DNA from: Enterococcus sp. DIV0212c
GTDB taxonomy: Bacteria > Bacillota > Bacilli > Lactobacillales > Enterococcaceae
Reading direction: 5' to 3'
Assembly (NCBI RefSeq): GCF_017377505.1
Contig: NZ_JAFREN010000030.1
Location: 22,451-86,450, forward strand
DNA: 64,000 nt
Position numbers and translations under genes: made by a program. The notes beneath the pieces were generated by a model. That model searched no databases. It worked only from the letters and a program-made list of their open reading frames with translations, and was not told the DNA's origin. Shown one piece after another: positions 37,687 to 47,494 of the stretch; the stretch's first letter is position 1; every line of letters begins with the position of its first letter.

Positions 37687-39288
37687 TTATTTATCTGTGT
37701 CTTTTAAATAAATGTTTCCTGTTGTTGTAGAAGCATTGATCTGAGCCATATCATCATCATTCAAACGTCTGAATTGTAGTAATTGATTGGTTCTTTCTTT
37801 CTTTTCACGAATAACTTCGTAATCACTTAAACGGCTATTGATACTGCCTAAGCTTGTTTTTACTGTCCCTTCGACGCCTAGTTCATTTGGTAATGCGATT
37901 TTCACATTTCCGTTAACAGAACTTGCTTCTACTTTACGTAGTGTTTTTTCTTTTGCTGTAATACGGACATCCCCATTGATCAATGAAACACCAATTGTTT
38001 GTGGTGTTGCAGCAATCGTTACGGTACCATTAACGGTTTCAATGATATTGTCTAAGATATCACCATCTAAGACTTTGATATCACCATTCACGCCTTCAAT
38101 CTCAAGCATTGTTGCATCAATTTTATTAAAGGTGATTGATCCATTTGTTGATTTAGTGTACACATCTTTTGCTTTTAGTGATTCGACGGACACATTTCCG
38201 TTTAATAACTTAATTGATACATGATCAAATGTACGTTCAGGTAAGTAGAAAATCAAGTCTGCGCGAACGCGTTTATTTGGAATTTGGAATGAGATCACTT
38301 CATCATCTACATCGATTTGGCTTCTTTCCAAGAAAGCTTCCAGTGGTGTTTCAGCGTCCATTTTACCATAAAGTTTGATTTTTCCTTCTACTTTAACATC
38401 TGGTTGATCCCATGTTTTGAACACGATATTTCCATTTGCTACTTTGACATCAATCAAACTTGCAAGTGGTGCTGGATAATTAAATTCATGTTCGAATTTT
38501 GTTGTAGCCACACCTGGAACTTTGAAGCTAACATCTTTCCATTCCATATTATCATTCATTGTTTCTGAAAATGTGCTAAAGGTCTTCTTAAGGAATGTAC
38601 CTAATTGAGAACCTGCTTCACTCATTTTTTCTCCAACTTGATTGATTGTATCTGTCGCTTGATCTTTCCAATCATCAGGAATATCAAATTTTGAAGCAAC
38701 ACGATCTTTGGTGCCCGACCATTGTTCTTTACGAATATTTTTTAATTCTGCTTCCAAAGCGATTTTTTCTTGATTTCTTTCATCTAAAGAATCTTCTAAA
38801 GACTTGATTTCTGTTTCTAAGGAAGATCTTGTTGCTAAATCTTCTTCTGTTAACTCACTTAATTCTTCTTTAGTGTTTAATTCCATCAATTTTTCTTGTG
38901 CTTCTTTGATTTCTTCTTTAACACCAGCAATTTCAGCGTTAACTTCGTCTAATTCAACCGAAGTACGATTGGCTTGTGTTGCCAGGTCATCAAGAATCTT
39001 TTCTAATCGTTCATGATCTTGTGCTTCTTTTGCTTTTACTTCTTCATCAGAAATCTCAGGTTCGACGAAGTCTTCAGCTTTTTGATTTTCTAACTTATTT
39101 AATAAATCTACGACTTTATCATTTTCTTTTGTGTCAACAGTTGGATTTGTTACGTTTACTTGGTCGGCAGCTTTTTTGATTTGTTTTTCATCTTTTTCTG
39201 TCGCCATATTTTCTAATAATACTAAAGCTTCCTCTGAAGATAGGATACCTTTTTTAACTAAGTCTAATACTCTTTCTCTTTCTTTCAT
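37687..39288 (-). CDS. liaX: LiaX, daptomycin/antimicrobial-peptide response protein
   Basis: 533 residues, the length I recall for E. faecalis LiaX. The N-terminal helical part begins MKERERVLDLVKKGILSSEEALVLLENM, followed by a long coiled coil (about 55-190), then an amphipathic stretch and a C-terminal DUF4097 beta domain (about 270-533; repeats such as LLNGNVSVES, STNGSITF, VNGDIKV). In E. faecalis the N-domain is surface-exposed and senses daptomycin and peptides, and the C-domain restrains the response. It is intact here. ATG 39288 follows AGGAGG; the 64 extra codons of the longer frame lie before it. Confidence 0.92.
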   Translation of the reverse strand: MKERERVLDLVKKGILSSEEALVLLENMATEKDEKQIKKAADQVNVTNPTVDTKENDKVVDLLNKLENQKAEDFVEPEISDEEVKAKEAQDHERLEKILDDLATQANRTSVELDEVNAEIAGVKEEIKEAQEKLMELNTKEELSELTEEDLATRSSLETEIKSLEDSLDERNQEKIALEAELKNIRKEQWSGTKDRVASKFDIPDDWKDQATDTINQVGEKMSEAGSQLGTFLKKTFSTFSETMNDNMEWKDVSFKVPGVATTKFEHEFNYPAPLASLIDVKVANGNIVFKTWDQPDVKVEGKIKLYGKMDAETPLEAFLERSQIDVDDEVISFQIPNKRVRADLIFYLPERTFDHVSIKLLNGNVSVESLKAKDVYTKSTNGSITFNKIDATMLEIEGVNGDIKVLDGDILDNIIETVNGTVTIAATPQTIGVSLINGDVRITAKEKTLRKVEASSVNGNVKIALPNELGVEGTVKTSLGSINSRLSDYEVIREKKERTNQLLQFRRLNDDDMAQINASTTTGNIYLKDTDK

Positions 39289-39342
39289 GGAAATTGCCTC
39301 CTTAGCAAATTTTTCACCCGAGGGTGTTTTCCTTATGTACCT

Positions 39343-39371
39343 ATTATGCCTTCTTTTTTGATGTTTGTCAT
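39343..39371 (-). promoter_or_regulatory. liaX promoter
   Basis: ATGACA (39371-39366), 17-base spacer, CATAAT (39348-39343), giving a leader of about 45 bases. A symmetrical TACT-N7-AGTA lies at 39398-39412, 27 bases upstream of the -35, and is a candidate LiaR site. Confidence 0.65.
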
Positions 39372-39431
39372 AGGACTTAAGAATGAATTTTATCTTGTAC
39401 TTCCGTACAGTATCCAAAATAGTTCCATCGC

Positions 39432-39478
39432 AAAAAAAAGAAGAAGATATCTCGGATTGAGTTTTATCTTCTTCTTTC
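39432..39478 (-). terminator. pdp terminator
   Basis: AAAGAAGAAGATA pairs perfectly with TATCTTCTTCTTT, followed by T8 on the minus strand, about 57 bases after the pdp stop. It also isolates liaX from the deo operon. Confidence 0.85.
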
Positions 39479-39534
39479 AATATAGTAGGCTAAGCGATCA
39501 ATAATTCTGAAAGCTTCTATATTATTAATTGTTT

Positions 39535-40833
39535 TTATGAAATTTGTTTGTAAATCAATTTAGGTGCTTGTCCTGTATTACCGATTTGTATATTCTCTTT
39601 GATCATCGCTTCTACTTCAGAAACATCTGTTTTGTTTGCATGAATCGTTACAAGAGAATCTCCAACCTTAACATGGTCGCCAATCTTTTTATTTAATACT
39701 AAACCAACAGCTAAATCAATTTCATCTTCTTTTGTTGCTCGGCCAGCACCTAATTTCATTGCAGCAACACCAATAGCATCTGCTATGATTTCAGATACAA
39801 CACCGTCTTTATCTGCGGCTACTTCAAAAGTATACTCAGCTTGAGGCAATAAGTCAGGATTTTTCACCCATTCAGGGTTACCACCTTGATTTTTAACGAA
39901 TACAGCAAATTTATCTAAAGCTGAACCATCTTCGATTACTCCAAGAAGCATTTGACGTGCTTCATCTAGAGAATCTGTTTTGCCAGCTAAAACAACCATT
40001 TGACTACCTAAAGTTAATACTAACTCAGTTAAATCTTCTGGTCCATTGCCTTTCAACGTATCAATTGCTTCTTTGATTTCTAAAGAGTTCCCAATTGCAG
40101 CACCTAAAGGTTGAGACATATCAGAAATGATAGCCATTGTTTTTCTGCCAACTAAGTTTCCAATGCGAACCATTGCTTCTGCTAATTTTTCAGCATCTTC
40201 TTCGGTTTTCATGAATGCGCCAGCACCTGTTTTAACATCTAAAACAATGGCATCGGCACCCGCAGCAATTTTCTTACTCATAATTGATCCGGCAATTAAT
40301 GGAATAGAACTTACTGTTCCTGTTACATCCCGTAAAGCATAGATTTTTTTATCAGCAGGTGTTAAGTTACCAGACTGACCAATAACAGCAATTTTATCTT
40401 TATTGACAATATTGATAAATTCTTCGTCACTGATTTCAATATGGAAACCGTCAAATGATTCTAATTTATCTAATGTACCGCCAGTATGACCTAAACCACG
40501 GCCAGACATTTTAGCAAATGGAATATCTAATGCTGCGATAAGTGGTGCCAACACTAATGTTGTTGTATCACCTACACCGCCGGTAGAATGTTTATCAACT
40601 TTTACGCCTTCAATTCCAGATAGATCAATGACGTCGCCGGAATCAACCATTGCAAGTGTTAAGTTTGCGCGCTCTTCATCTGTCATATCTTGGAAATAAA
40701 TTGCCATCAATAATGCGCTTGCTTGATAATCAGGAATTGTTCCTGCTGTATAGCCATCGATAAAAAATTGAATTTCTTCTTTTGTTAATTCAAATCCGTT
40801 ACGCTTTTTTTCAATAACATCGACCATTCTCAT
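39535..40833 (-). CDS. pdp: Pyrimidine-nucleoside phosphorylase
   Basis: 432 residues. Splits uridine, thymidine and deoxyuridine into base and (deoxy)ribose-1-phosphate. The family signature [18 protein letters not shown] and the phosphate-binding [13 protein letters not shown] are clear. ATG 40833 ([10 protein letters not shown]) is preferred: AAAGGA directly touches the ATG at 40845. Last gene of deoC-nupC-deoB-pdp. Confidence 0.95.
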   Translation of the reverse strand: MRMVDVIEKKRNGFELTKEEIQFFIDGYTAGTIPDYQASALLMAIYFQDMTDEERANLTLAMVDSGDVIDLSGIEGVKVDKHSTGGVGDTTTLVLAPLIAALDIPFAKMSGRGLGHTGGTLDKLESFDGFHIEISDEEFINIVNKDKIAVIGQSGNLTPADKKIYALRDVTGTVSSIPLIAGSIMSKKIAAGADAIVLDVKTGAGAFMKTEEDAEKLAEAMVRIGNLVGRKTMAIISDMSQPLGAAIGNSLEIKEAIDTLKGNGPEDLTELVLTLGSQMVVLAGKTDSLDEARQMLLGVIEDGSALDKFAVFVKNQGGNPEWVKNPDLLPQAEYTFEVAADKDGVVSEIIADAIGVAAMKLGAGRATKEDEIDLAVGLVLNKKIGDHVKVGDSLVTIHANKTDVSEVEAMIKENIQIGNTGQAPKLIYKQIS

Positions 40834-40855
40834 TTTTTTCACCATTCCTTTTTTT

Positions 40856-42037
40856 TTATTTTAAATCGCCTAAGAAGCTGGTACCATAATCTGGCATATT
40901 CACATTAAAATTATCCGCAACTGTTGCACCAATATCAGAAAATGTTTCTCTTACGTTTAATTCACAACCATCTGTGAAACGCTTAGAGTAAACCAATAAC
41001 GGTACATACTCCCTAGTGTGATCTGTTCCCTTATACGTAGGATCATTTCCATGATCCGCTGTAATGATCAATAAATCGTCTTCTTTTAATTTAGCAAAAA
41101 CTTCTGGTAAACGTTGATCAAATTCTTGTAGTGCTAGCCCATAACCTAAAGGATCTCTCCGGTGTCCAAATACAGCATCAAAATCAACTAGGTTTAAAAA
41201 GCTCATGCCATGGAATTCTTTGTCGAGTAATTCGATAAATTTATCCATACCATCCATATTTGAAACGGTGCGAATACTTTCAGTCACACCTTCACCATCA
41301 AAAATATCAGATATTTTCCCTAAAGCAATTGAATCTAAGCCGTTGTCTTTTAATGTATCCATCACTGTTTTATCAAAAGGTTTTAACGCATAATCATGAC
41401 GGTTAGATGTACGCTTAAAGGTTTCTTTTGATGATCCTACAAATGGTCTAGCAATAATACGACCTAACATGTATGGCTCATCTCTAGTGATTTCTCGCGC
41501 ATATTCACAAATGCGGTATAATTCTTCTAGAGGAATAATTTCTTCATTAGCTGCAATCTGTAAAACAGAATCAGCAGAAGTATAAACGATCAGCGCCCCT
41601 GTTTTAAGTTGCTCTTCGCCTAGCTCTTCAAGAATTTCTGTTCCACTTGCTGCTTTGTTGCCAATGATTTCTCTTCCAGAAAATGATTTGATTTTTTCTA
41701 ACAATTCATCAGGAAATCCATCTGGGAAAACGCGGAAAGGTTTATCAATGTACAAACCCATAATTTCCCAATGCCCTGTCATTGTGTCTTTACCAGCAGA
41801 AGTTTCCTGCATTTTTGTATAGTAACCCAAAGGCTTCTCTACTTTTTTTACGCCATCAATTTCTTTAATATTGGATAAACCTAAACTTTCCATATTTGGC
41901 AAGTCTAATCCATTCATTTCTCTGGCGATATGACCTAATGTATCTACATCAAAGTCGTCAAAGGCATTTGCATCTGGCGCCTCACCGATTCCTACAGAAT
42001 CCATTACAACAACATGTATTCTTTTAAATTTTTCCAT
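40856..42037 (-). CDS. deoB: Phosphopentomutase
   Basis: 393 residues, alkaline-phosphatase fold. Converts (deoxy)ribose-1-phosphate to the 5-phosphate, feeding DeoC. Metal ligands are visible in [14 protein letters not shown], the phosphorylated Thr in [12 protein letters not shown], and [22 protein letters not shown]. Between nupC and pdp. Confidence 0.96.
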   Translation of the reverse strand: MEKFKRIHVVVMDSVGIGEAPDANAFDDFDVDTLGHIAREMNGLDLPNMESLGLSNIKEIDGVKKVEKPLGYYTKMQETSAGKDTMTGHWEIMGLYIDKPFRVFPDGFPDELLEKIKSFSGREIIGNKAASGTEILEELGEEQLKTGALIVYTSADSVLQIAANEEIIPLEELYRICEYAREITRDEPYMLGRIIARPFVGSSKETFKRTSNRHDYALKPFDKTVMDTLKDNGLDSIALGKISDIFDGEGVTESIRTVSNMDGMDKFIELLDKEFHGMSFLNLVDFDAVFGHRRDPLGYGLALQEFDQRLPEVFAKLKEDDLLIITADHGNDPTYKGTDHTREYVPLLVYSKRFTDGCELNVRETFSDIGATVADNFNVNMPDYGTSFLGDLK

Positions 42038-42068
42038 TTCTTTTCACCTCATCAATTAAAATTGGAGA

Positions 42069-43250
42069 TTAATAAAGTAGTCCAACGATCGTTGCTGTTA
42101 GACAACTAACAAGTGTTGCCCCAAATAGTAATTTTATTCCAAAGCGAGCAACTACATTTCCTTGTTCTTCATTCAAACTTTTAACAGCACCTGAGATGAT
42201 GCCGATTGAAGAGAAGTTTGCGAAAGAAACTAAGAAAACAGATATAATCGCTGTCGTTCTGCCAGTGAATTCGATCGAGCTTGAAGTTAAATTAGTCATG
42301 GCAACAAACTCATTGGACACTAGTTTTGTTGCCATGATACTTCCAGCATCTACGATTTCATTTGCTGGTACACCCATCAAGAACGCAAATGGTGCAACCA
42401 AATATCCAATAATATCCTGGAACGAAATTCCGAAAATTCCTTTAAAAATTGCGTTGATCATTGTAATAACAGCTACAAAACCAATCAGCATCGCAGCAAC
42501 CGTGATCGCCACATGGAACCCGTCCATGATGTATTCTCCTAGCATTTCAAAAAAGGATTGTTTTTTCTCATCTTTTACTTCTAAAACGTCTTCTTCTGGT
42601 GTCACTTCATATGGATTGATAACAGATGTGATAATAAATCCTCCGAATAAGTTTAAAACGATAGCAGTTACCACGTATTGTGGTTTTAGTAAAAACATGT
42701 ATGAACCTATGATCGCCATCGATACAGTAGACATTGCAGAAGCACATAGTGTATATAAGCGATGTTTCGGTAATAATCCTAGCTGTTTTTTCACAGAAAT
42801 AAATACTTCTGACTGACCTAAAATAGCTGATGCCACAGCATTATATGATTCTAATTTACCCATGCCGTTTACTTTACTTAAAGCAAGACCAATATATTTC
42901 ACAATAAATGGAAGGATTTTAAAATACTGTAAAATTCCAATTAATGCTGAGATAAAAACAATCGGTAACAAAACACCAATAAAGAATGAGCTTTCATCTG
43001 GATTGATCAAACCTCCAAAAACGAAATTTACACCTTCAGCAGCATATTGTAATAAATTGTCAAATCCTTTGGCAATTCCTTCTATAACAAAATTACCTAC
43101 ACTTGTATTTAACAGTACAAATCCTAAAATAAATTGCAAAATCAGCATAACAATAATCGGCCTGATTTTAACCTTTTTACGATCATTACTCGTTAACCAT
43201 GCTACTCCGATAAAAAATAACAAACCTAGACACCCAATTAAATACTTCAT
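42069..43250 (-). CDS. nupC: NupC-family nucleoside transporter (CNT)
   Basis: 393 residues, about 9-10 membrane helices. Concentrative nucleoside transporter; motifs AVASAILGQSEVFISVK, GSIMATKLVSNEFVAM and SVFLVSFANFSSIGIISGAVKSLNEEQG are the CNT signatures. Brings in the nucleosides that the pdp/deoB/deoC enzymes degrade. ATG 43250 follows GGAGG by 5 bases. Confidence 0.95.
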   Translation of the reverse strand: MKYLIGCLGLLFFIGVAWLTSNDRKKVKIRPIIVMLILQFILGFVLLNTSVGNFVIEGIAKGFDNLLQYAAEGVNFVFGGLINPDESSFFIGVLLPIVFISALIGILQYFKILPFIVKYIGLALSKVNGMGKLESYNAVASAILGQSEVFISVKKQLGLLPKHRLYTLCASAMSTVSMAIIGSYMFLLKPQYVVTAIVLNLFGGFIITSVINPYEVTPEEDVLEVKDEKKQSFFEMLGEYIMDGFHVAITVAAMLIGFVAVITMINAIFKGIFGISFQDIIGYLVAPFAFLMGVPANEIVDAGSIMATKLVSNEFVAMTNLTSSSIEFTGRTTAIISVFLVSFANFSSIGIISGAVKSLNEEQGNVVARFGIKLLFGATLVSCLTATIVGLLY

Positions 43251-43319
43251 CTTCTCCTCCAATTGAACTCGTTTACATTCATTTGTAAAAGTAAGCAGGA
43301 TGCTTACTTTATTCTTTTT

Positions 43320-43988
43320 TTAGTAACCGCTACCTTGATCTGATGTTTCGCCGGAAACAATTGAAACACCTGCACTTGCACCAACTCTTGATGCACCTGC
43401 TTCAACCATCGCTAGTACTTCTTCTTTTGTTCTAACGCCGCCAGAAGCTTTAACACCAATGTTAGGTCCTACAGTTTTTCTCATTAAGGCGATATCTTCT
43501 GTTGTCGCTCCACCAGTTGAAAAACCTGTTGATGTTTTAACAAAATCTGCGCCTGCTTTAACTGATAATTCAGAAACTGTTACAATTTCTTCTTTTGTAA
43601 GTAGACAAGTTTCAAGAATTACTTTTACAAGAACATTTCCTGATGCTTCAACAACCGCGCGAATATCCGCTTCAACTGTGTCTAAATCGCCTGATTTTAA
43701 TGCGCCTACATTGATTACCATGTCAACTTCTGTTGCACCATTGGCAATAGCATTCTTAGTTTCAAATGCTTTTGTTTCAGACGTATTTGCACCTAAAGGA
43801 AAACCAATTACAGTACAAACATCAACACCTGTACCTTCTAATTCAGTACTAGATAACTTAACCCAATAAGGATTTACACAAACTGAAGCAAACTGATATT
43901 TTTTTGCTTCTTGGCATAGTTTTACGATCATATCCTTTGTTGTTTCGGGTTTTAACGCTGTATGGTCAATCATTTTTGCAATAGCCAT
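43320..43988 (-). CDS. deoC: Deoxyribose-phosphate aldolase
   Basis: 222 residues, class I aldolase cutting deoxyribose-5-phosphate to glyceraldehyde-3-phosphate and acetaldehyde. The Schiff-base Lys is in [12 protein letters not shown] and the second Lys in GVKASGG; Asp in [14 protein letters not shown]. First gene of the deo operon. Confidence 0.97.
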   Translation of the reverse strand: MAIAKMIDHTALKPETTKDMIVKLCQEAKKYQFASVCVNPYWVKLSSTELEGTGVDVCTVIGFPLGANTSETKAFETKNAIANGATEVDMVINVGALKSGDLDTVEADIRAVVEASGNVLVKVILETCLLTKEEIVTVSELSVKAGADFVKTSTGFSTGGATTEDIALMRKTVGPNIGVKASGGVRTKEEVLAMVEAGASRVGASAGVSIVSGETSDQGSGY

Positions 43989-44017
43989 TACTACACTCCT
44001 TTAGTTTTGATAATTGT

Positions 44018-44070
44018 ATTATACACCCGACCAGAACATTTGTAAACACAACTATGAAATTATGTTCAAT
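44018..44070 (-). promoter_or_regulatory. deoC promoter with DeoR operator
   Basis: TTTACA (44046-44041), 17 bases, TATAAT (44023-44018). Six bases upstream of the -35 lies ATTGAACATAATTTCATA (44070-44053), a 15/18 match to the B. subtilis DeoR operator ATTGAACAAAATTTCAAT and at the same distance from the start site. A half site, GAACAT, lies at 44034-44039. Confidence 0.8.
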
Positions 44071-44076
44071 TTAGGC

Positions 44077-44119
44077 AAAAATAAATAGGAACGGCTATGA
44101 CTGCGTTCCCATTTATTTT
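44077..44119 (-). terminator. deoR terminator
   Basis: AAAATAAATGGGAACG pairs with CGTTCCTATTTATTTT with one bulge, followed by a short T run on the minus strand. Confidence 0.75.
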
Positions 44120-44133
44120 CAGCTCAGTATGTT

Positions 44134-45072
44134 TTATAATTTCAGTAACCCTTCAGCAGCACTTTGATCAATAATCAGTACGTTTGCATACTTGCCTGCT
44201 AAAGCGCCATCGATTGCTTCAATCTTTCGTAAGCCGCCAGCTACTAAAATCGCCTTTTCTTTTTCTCTTAGTTCAGATAACTCAATACCAATTGTTCGTT
44301 CATTGATCTTTTGACTGCAAATTTCTCCTTTGCTGTCAAAAAAGCGCGAACAAATATCCCCGACTGCTTGTGTTTTAAGGAGCTTCTGTTCTTCCTCGCT
44401 AAAATAACCCAAACGAAATAATAACGCTTCATCTCTAACAGTTCCCACTGTAAATAACGCAATATTGGCTTGTTTTCCTTTTGTGATGATTTTTTGGATA
44501 TGCCGATCTTGTTCGACCATTTTTTTCACTTCTGCGTTATCAAAAATAACTGGTAGCGGCAATTGTACGGCCACAGTTTGAAAAGCTTTTTCAAATAATG
44601 TTAACGTTTCGTTAGCATAAGTATTTACATTAGAATGGCTGATCCCACCCTTTAATTGAACGATTTCCACGCCTACTCTTTCCTGAGGATCGAGTTTCCT
44701 TGCAATCTCATACATTGTCGTGCCCCAGCTAACGCCCAGAATATCTCCATTTTTAATGGTTTCTTCCAAATATTCAGCGGCATATGAGGTAAGGTACTCT
44801 GTAATCACTTGGTAATTTGTTTCTGGAGAGAACACAACGTGCACTTCTAATAAGTCATATTTTTCTTTGATTTTTTTTTCAAGTTCAAACAGATCGGAAA
44901 AAGGGTCAGAGATTGTAATCTGCACATAGCCTTTTTCCTTGGCATAATTCAGCAATCTAGAAATAGTTGGTCGGGAAACGTCTAATTTTTTGGCGATTTC
45001 TTGTTGACCAAGACCAGATTGATAATACAATCTAGCGGCCTCAATACTAAGTTGTTGTTTTTGTTTATCCAT
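44134..45072 (-). CDS. deoR: DeoR, SorC-family regulator of deoxyribonucleoside catabolism
   Basis: 312 residues. An N-terminal HTH (SGLGQQEIAKKLDVSRPTISRLLNYAKEKGYV) and a C-terminal sugar-phosphate-binding SorC domain (GDILGVSWGTTMYEIA, VQLKGGISHSNVNTYANET, LFTVGTVRDEALLFRLGYFS). It is of the B. subtilis DeoR type, relieved by deoxyribose-5-phosphate. It is encoded separately, upstream of deoC, with its own promoter and terminator. Confidence 0.92.
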   Translation of the reverse strand: MDKQKQQLSIEAARLYYQSGLGQQEIAKKLDVSRPTISRLLNYAKEKGYVQITISDPFSDLFELEKKIKEKYDLLEVHVVFSPETNYQVITEYLTSYAAEYLEETIKNGDILGVSWGTTMYEIARKLDPQERVGVEIVQLKGGISHSNVNTYANETLTLFEKAFQTVAVQLPLPVIFDNAEVKKMVEQDRHIQKIITKGKQANIALFTVGTVRDEALLFRLGYFSEEEQKLLKTQAVGDICSRFFDSKGEICSQKINERTIGIELSELREKEKAILVAGGLRKIEAIDGALAGKYANVLIIDQSAAEGLLKL

Positions 45073-45102
45073 TTTTATAATCCGTTCTTTTTATTTTCCT
45101 CA

Positions 45103-45131
45103 ATTATAGCAAGAAAAAATGAGGAAAACAA
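45103..45131 (-). promoter_or_regulatory. deoR promoter
   Basis: TTGTTT (45131-45126), 17 bases, TATAAT (45108-45103), about 30 bases before the deoR start. No DeoR operator is seen here. Confidence 0.65.
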
Positions 45132-45142
45132 ACGACAATTCC

Positions 45143-45904
45143 TTAGTCAATTAAATAAATACGTCTAAATTCTTCGAGTTTTTCTTTATCAAAGTTCAAA
45201 CATTCCGCTGCATAATTTTCTGCCGTGCCAAAATGTTTCTCAATCAAATGGAATGCATGATCCAAATAATCTTCTTTTACATAAAGCGCAGTTGCTAAAG
45301 ATTCTAACTGTTCTTCACTAAAGCCTTGCTCTCTAAACTGCTGAACCAATTCATCATTGGCTTGTTTTCTTTCTGTATTTGTCACTAGAAAATCTTTATA
45401 AATCTCTTCTTTTTCCACATCTAACAATAACAATAATAAGGCTGAAGCATAACCTGTACGGTCTTTCCCAGCAAAACAATGGAAAATTGTTGAACCATTT
45501 TTATTTGCTAGGATATAGTCCATAAATTCTGTAAAACCTTCTTGTGCTCCTTGATTTAAGATCAGATCTTCATAAACACCCAACATATGCTTATCGACAG
45601 CTTCAATCGATTTTAATTTAGCAAAATCAGCTAAACTCGAATTTTTAGCGTTCATTTTCCCAAGCAAATCTAAATTGACATATTCCACATCTTCAACCGG
45701 TGTATCTGGTGACTCACTGATTTCAAACTCACGTCTAAAATCAATAATTCTTGTTAAATTAAATGTGTCGGTCAACGTTTTTTGTGTTATTTTGTCCAAA
45801 TTAACTAAATGGCCTGAACGTAATAATTTCTTTGGTTTAACCGTTTTTCCTTCTTTATTTTTAATACCGCCTAAATCTCTAAAATTCGTAATTTGTACAT
45901 TCAT
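45143..45904 (-). CDS. Tyrosine-phosphatase-family protein (Y_phosphatase3)
   Basis: 253 residues. The CX5R loop HCFAGKDRTG is intact, and the N-terminal NFRDLGGI motif and RIIDFRREFE are typical of the bacterial dual-specificity/lipid phosphatase group. Substrate could be phosphoprotein, phosphoinositide or small sugar phosphate. It follows a sugar-phosphate-type transporter by 15 bases and shares its DeoR-controlled promoter, so a role in using an imported phosphorylated sugar or nucleotide is possible but unproven. Confidence 0.88.
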   Translation of the reverse strand: MNVQITNFRDLGGIKNKEGKTVKPKKLLRSGHLVNLDKITQKTLTDTFNLTRIIDFRREFEISESPDTPVEDVEYVNLDLLGKMNAKNSSLADFAKLKSIEAVDKHMLGVYEDLILNQGAQEGFTEFMDYILANKNGSTIFHCFAGKDRTGYASALLLLLLDVEKEEIYKDFLVTNTERKQANDELVQQFREQGFSEEQLESLATALYVKEDYLDHAFHLIEKHFGTAENYAAECLNFDKEKLEEFRRIYLID

Positions 45905-45919
45905 TTATTTACTCCACCT

Positions 45920-47299
45920 TTATGCGTTTACTTTTTTTCTTCTTTTTTCTTCTGCCAATGCTACACTTCCTAAAAGAACTACAATAATTACAATTGAAAT
46001 ATAGAAAATAATAAAGGTATCATTCCAACCATGCAGTACGTGACCAAAGAAATTCACCCCATTTTTAGATGGATCAGAAATTTTTGCTAATAAGATTTTG
46101 GCCATTGAATCACCGAATAAATAAGCAAAAGCGCCTAATAATCCTCCAGAAACAACTGTTGCTTTTTTCGGCACAAATCCTAACATAGACAAGTTGATCA
46201 ATAATTGTGGACCAAAAATCATCATACCTAACATAAATAATGACACATTGATCACAAGTTCTGTCGTACCAAGTTGATACCCAATAATACCAATCGGCAA
46301 TAAAATAGTACTGATCGTGGCAACTAAAGCGGGACGTCCTTTAAGTAAATCTGAGATATAGCCCCAAGCTAAACAACCGACTAAAGCACCCATTTCAAAA
46401 TAGAAAATTGTTTGAGCAGCTGCTTCTTGTGAAAAGTTAAGATGTTCTGTAACGTATAAAGGCGCCCAATTATCAATCCCAATACGGACAATATAGACAA
46501 AAACGTTTGCCACACATAAAACCCAAATATACGGATTTGTTAATAAGTACTTTTTAAAAATTTCCCATTTCGTTAAGCTTTCAGCATCTACGTTCGCTTC
46601 TTCAACTGGTTCACCAAAAATTTCTTCACTTGAATTCCAGCCTAAATCTTCCGGTCTGTTTTTACCAATAAAAAATGTAACCACAGCAACGACTGCTGCA
46701 ACGATCGCTGGAATAATAAACATTCCTGCTACTTGTCCTTTGAAGAAAGTCGTTGCACACCATACTGCAAAAATCCCTGCAAAACCACCACCGATATTGT
46801 GAGAAGCATTCCATAAACCGATATATCGCCCACGATTGCTTCTTGTGGTCCATTGTGTGATAACAGAAGCACTACTTGGTCCACCTACACATTGGAATAA
46901 TCCATTTAAAGACCACAAAACAACGATCCAGCCCATTGGTACATTGTTCATCGTAAATAATAGCCCCAAACATAAAACGGTGATCGAAGATAAGAACAAT
47001 AATATAGACAAAATTTTCTTTGTATTTTTACCGTCTACAATATAACCAACAATAAATTTACCAAATCCATAAACAATCGAAAAAACAAAACCGATGTAGC
47101 CAAGATCTGTCGTTGTAAGCCCCAATTGACTTTTCAATAGTGGCTGTGCTGCTTTAAAGTTATTACGAATCATATACATCGTTATGTATATAACTACTAC
47201 AACTAAGAACGGTTTCATAAATTCTTTAAACCATCTTTTTCTTTGTTCAGCAATCGTTAGCTGATTTGTTTTACCAACTTCAATATTCACTTCTTCCAA
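45920..47299 (-). CDS. MFS transporter of the organophosphate:phosphate antiporter (UhpT/GlpT) family
   Basis: 459 residues, 12 membrane helices. The early part (YITMYMIRNNFKAAQPLLKSQLGLTTTDLGYIGFVFSIVYGFGKFIVGYIVDGKNTKK) has the OPA-family pattern with the Arg after helix 1. It probably exchanges a sugar phosphate for phosphate; the DeoR operator suggests deoxyribose- or ribose-phosphate. TTG 47299 is the start, 6 bases after GAGGTG; no ATG fits. First of two genes. Confidence 0.85.
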   Translation of the reverse strand: MEEVNIEVGKTNQLTIAEQRKRWFKEFMKPFLVVVVIYITMYMIRNNFKAAQPLLKSQLGLTTTDLGYIGFVFSIVYGFGKFIVGYIVDGKNTKKILSILLFLSSITVLCLGLLFTMNNVPMGWIVVLWSLNGLFQCVGGPSSASVITQWTTRSNRGRYIGLWNASHNIGGGFAGIFAVWCATTFFKGQVAGMFIIPAIVAAVVAVVTFFIGKNRPEDLGWNSSEEIFGEPVEEANVDAESLTKWEIFKKYLLTNPYIWVLCVANVFVYIVRIGIDNWAPLYVTEHLNFSQEAAAQTIFYFEMGALVGCLAWGYISDLLKGRPALVATISTILLPIGIIGYQLGTTELVINVSLFMLGMMIFGPQLLINLSMLGFVPKKATVVSGGLLGAFAYLFGDSMAKILLAKISDPSKNGVNFFGHVLHGWNDTFIIFYISIVIIVVLLGSVALAEEKRRKKVNA

Positions 47300-47329
47300 A
47301 TTTTTCACCTCAAACAAAATAATTATAGT

Positions 47330-47343
47330 GGTCAGCGCTTTCC
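47330..47343 (-). promoter_or_regulatory. cre-like site in the transporter leader
   Basis: GGAAAGCGCTGACC matches the cre consensus TGWNANCGNTNWCA at 12 of 14 positions. It lies between the predicted start site and the TTG, so CcpA could block transcription there. Confidence 0.5.
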
Positions 47344-47354
47344 AATATAATTGT

Positions 47355-47407
47355 ATAATACATCTTGGATGAAATAATGTAAATACTATAATGAAATTTT
47401 GTTCAAA
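47355..47407 (-). promoter_or_regulatory. Transporter promoter with DeoR operator
   Basis: TTTACA (47383-47378), 17 bases, TATTAT (47360-47355). Six bases upstream of the -35 lies TTTGAACAAAATTTCATT (47407-47390), matching the B. subtilis DeoR operator at 16 of 18 positions. Same layout as the deoC promoter. Confidence 0.8.
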
Positions 47408-47451
47408 ATGATTGTTTTTCTGAAAATTATCTCCTGTTTTACTTTTTTACG

Positions 47452-47486
47452 AAAAAATACCCTCGACAACTTATCGAAGGTAATTT
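47452..47486 (-). terminator. pst-phoU operon terminator
   Basis: TACCTTCGA pairs with TCGAGGGTA (one G-T) around a short loop, followed by TTTTTTCG on the minus strand. Confidence 0.8.
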
Positions 47487-47494
47487 TTTGTTAC

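Noticed and set aside
42196..42816. 206-residue plus-strand ORF
   Set aside because: Fully antisense to nupC, a strongly conserved membrane protein; shadow of codon bias.
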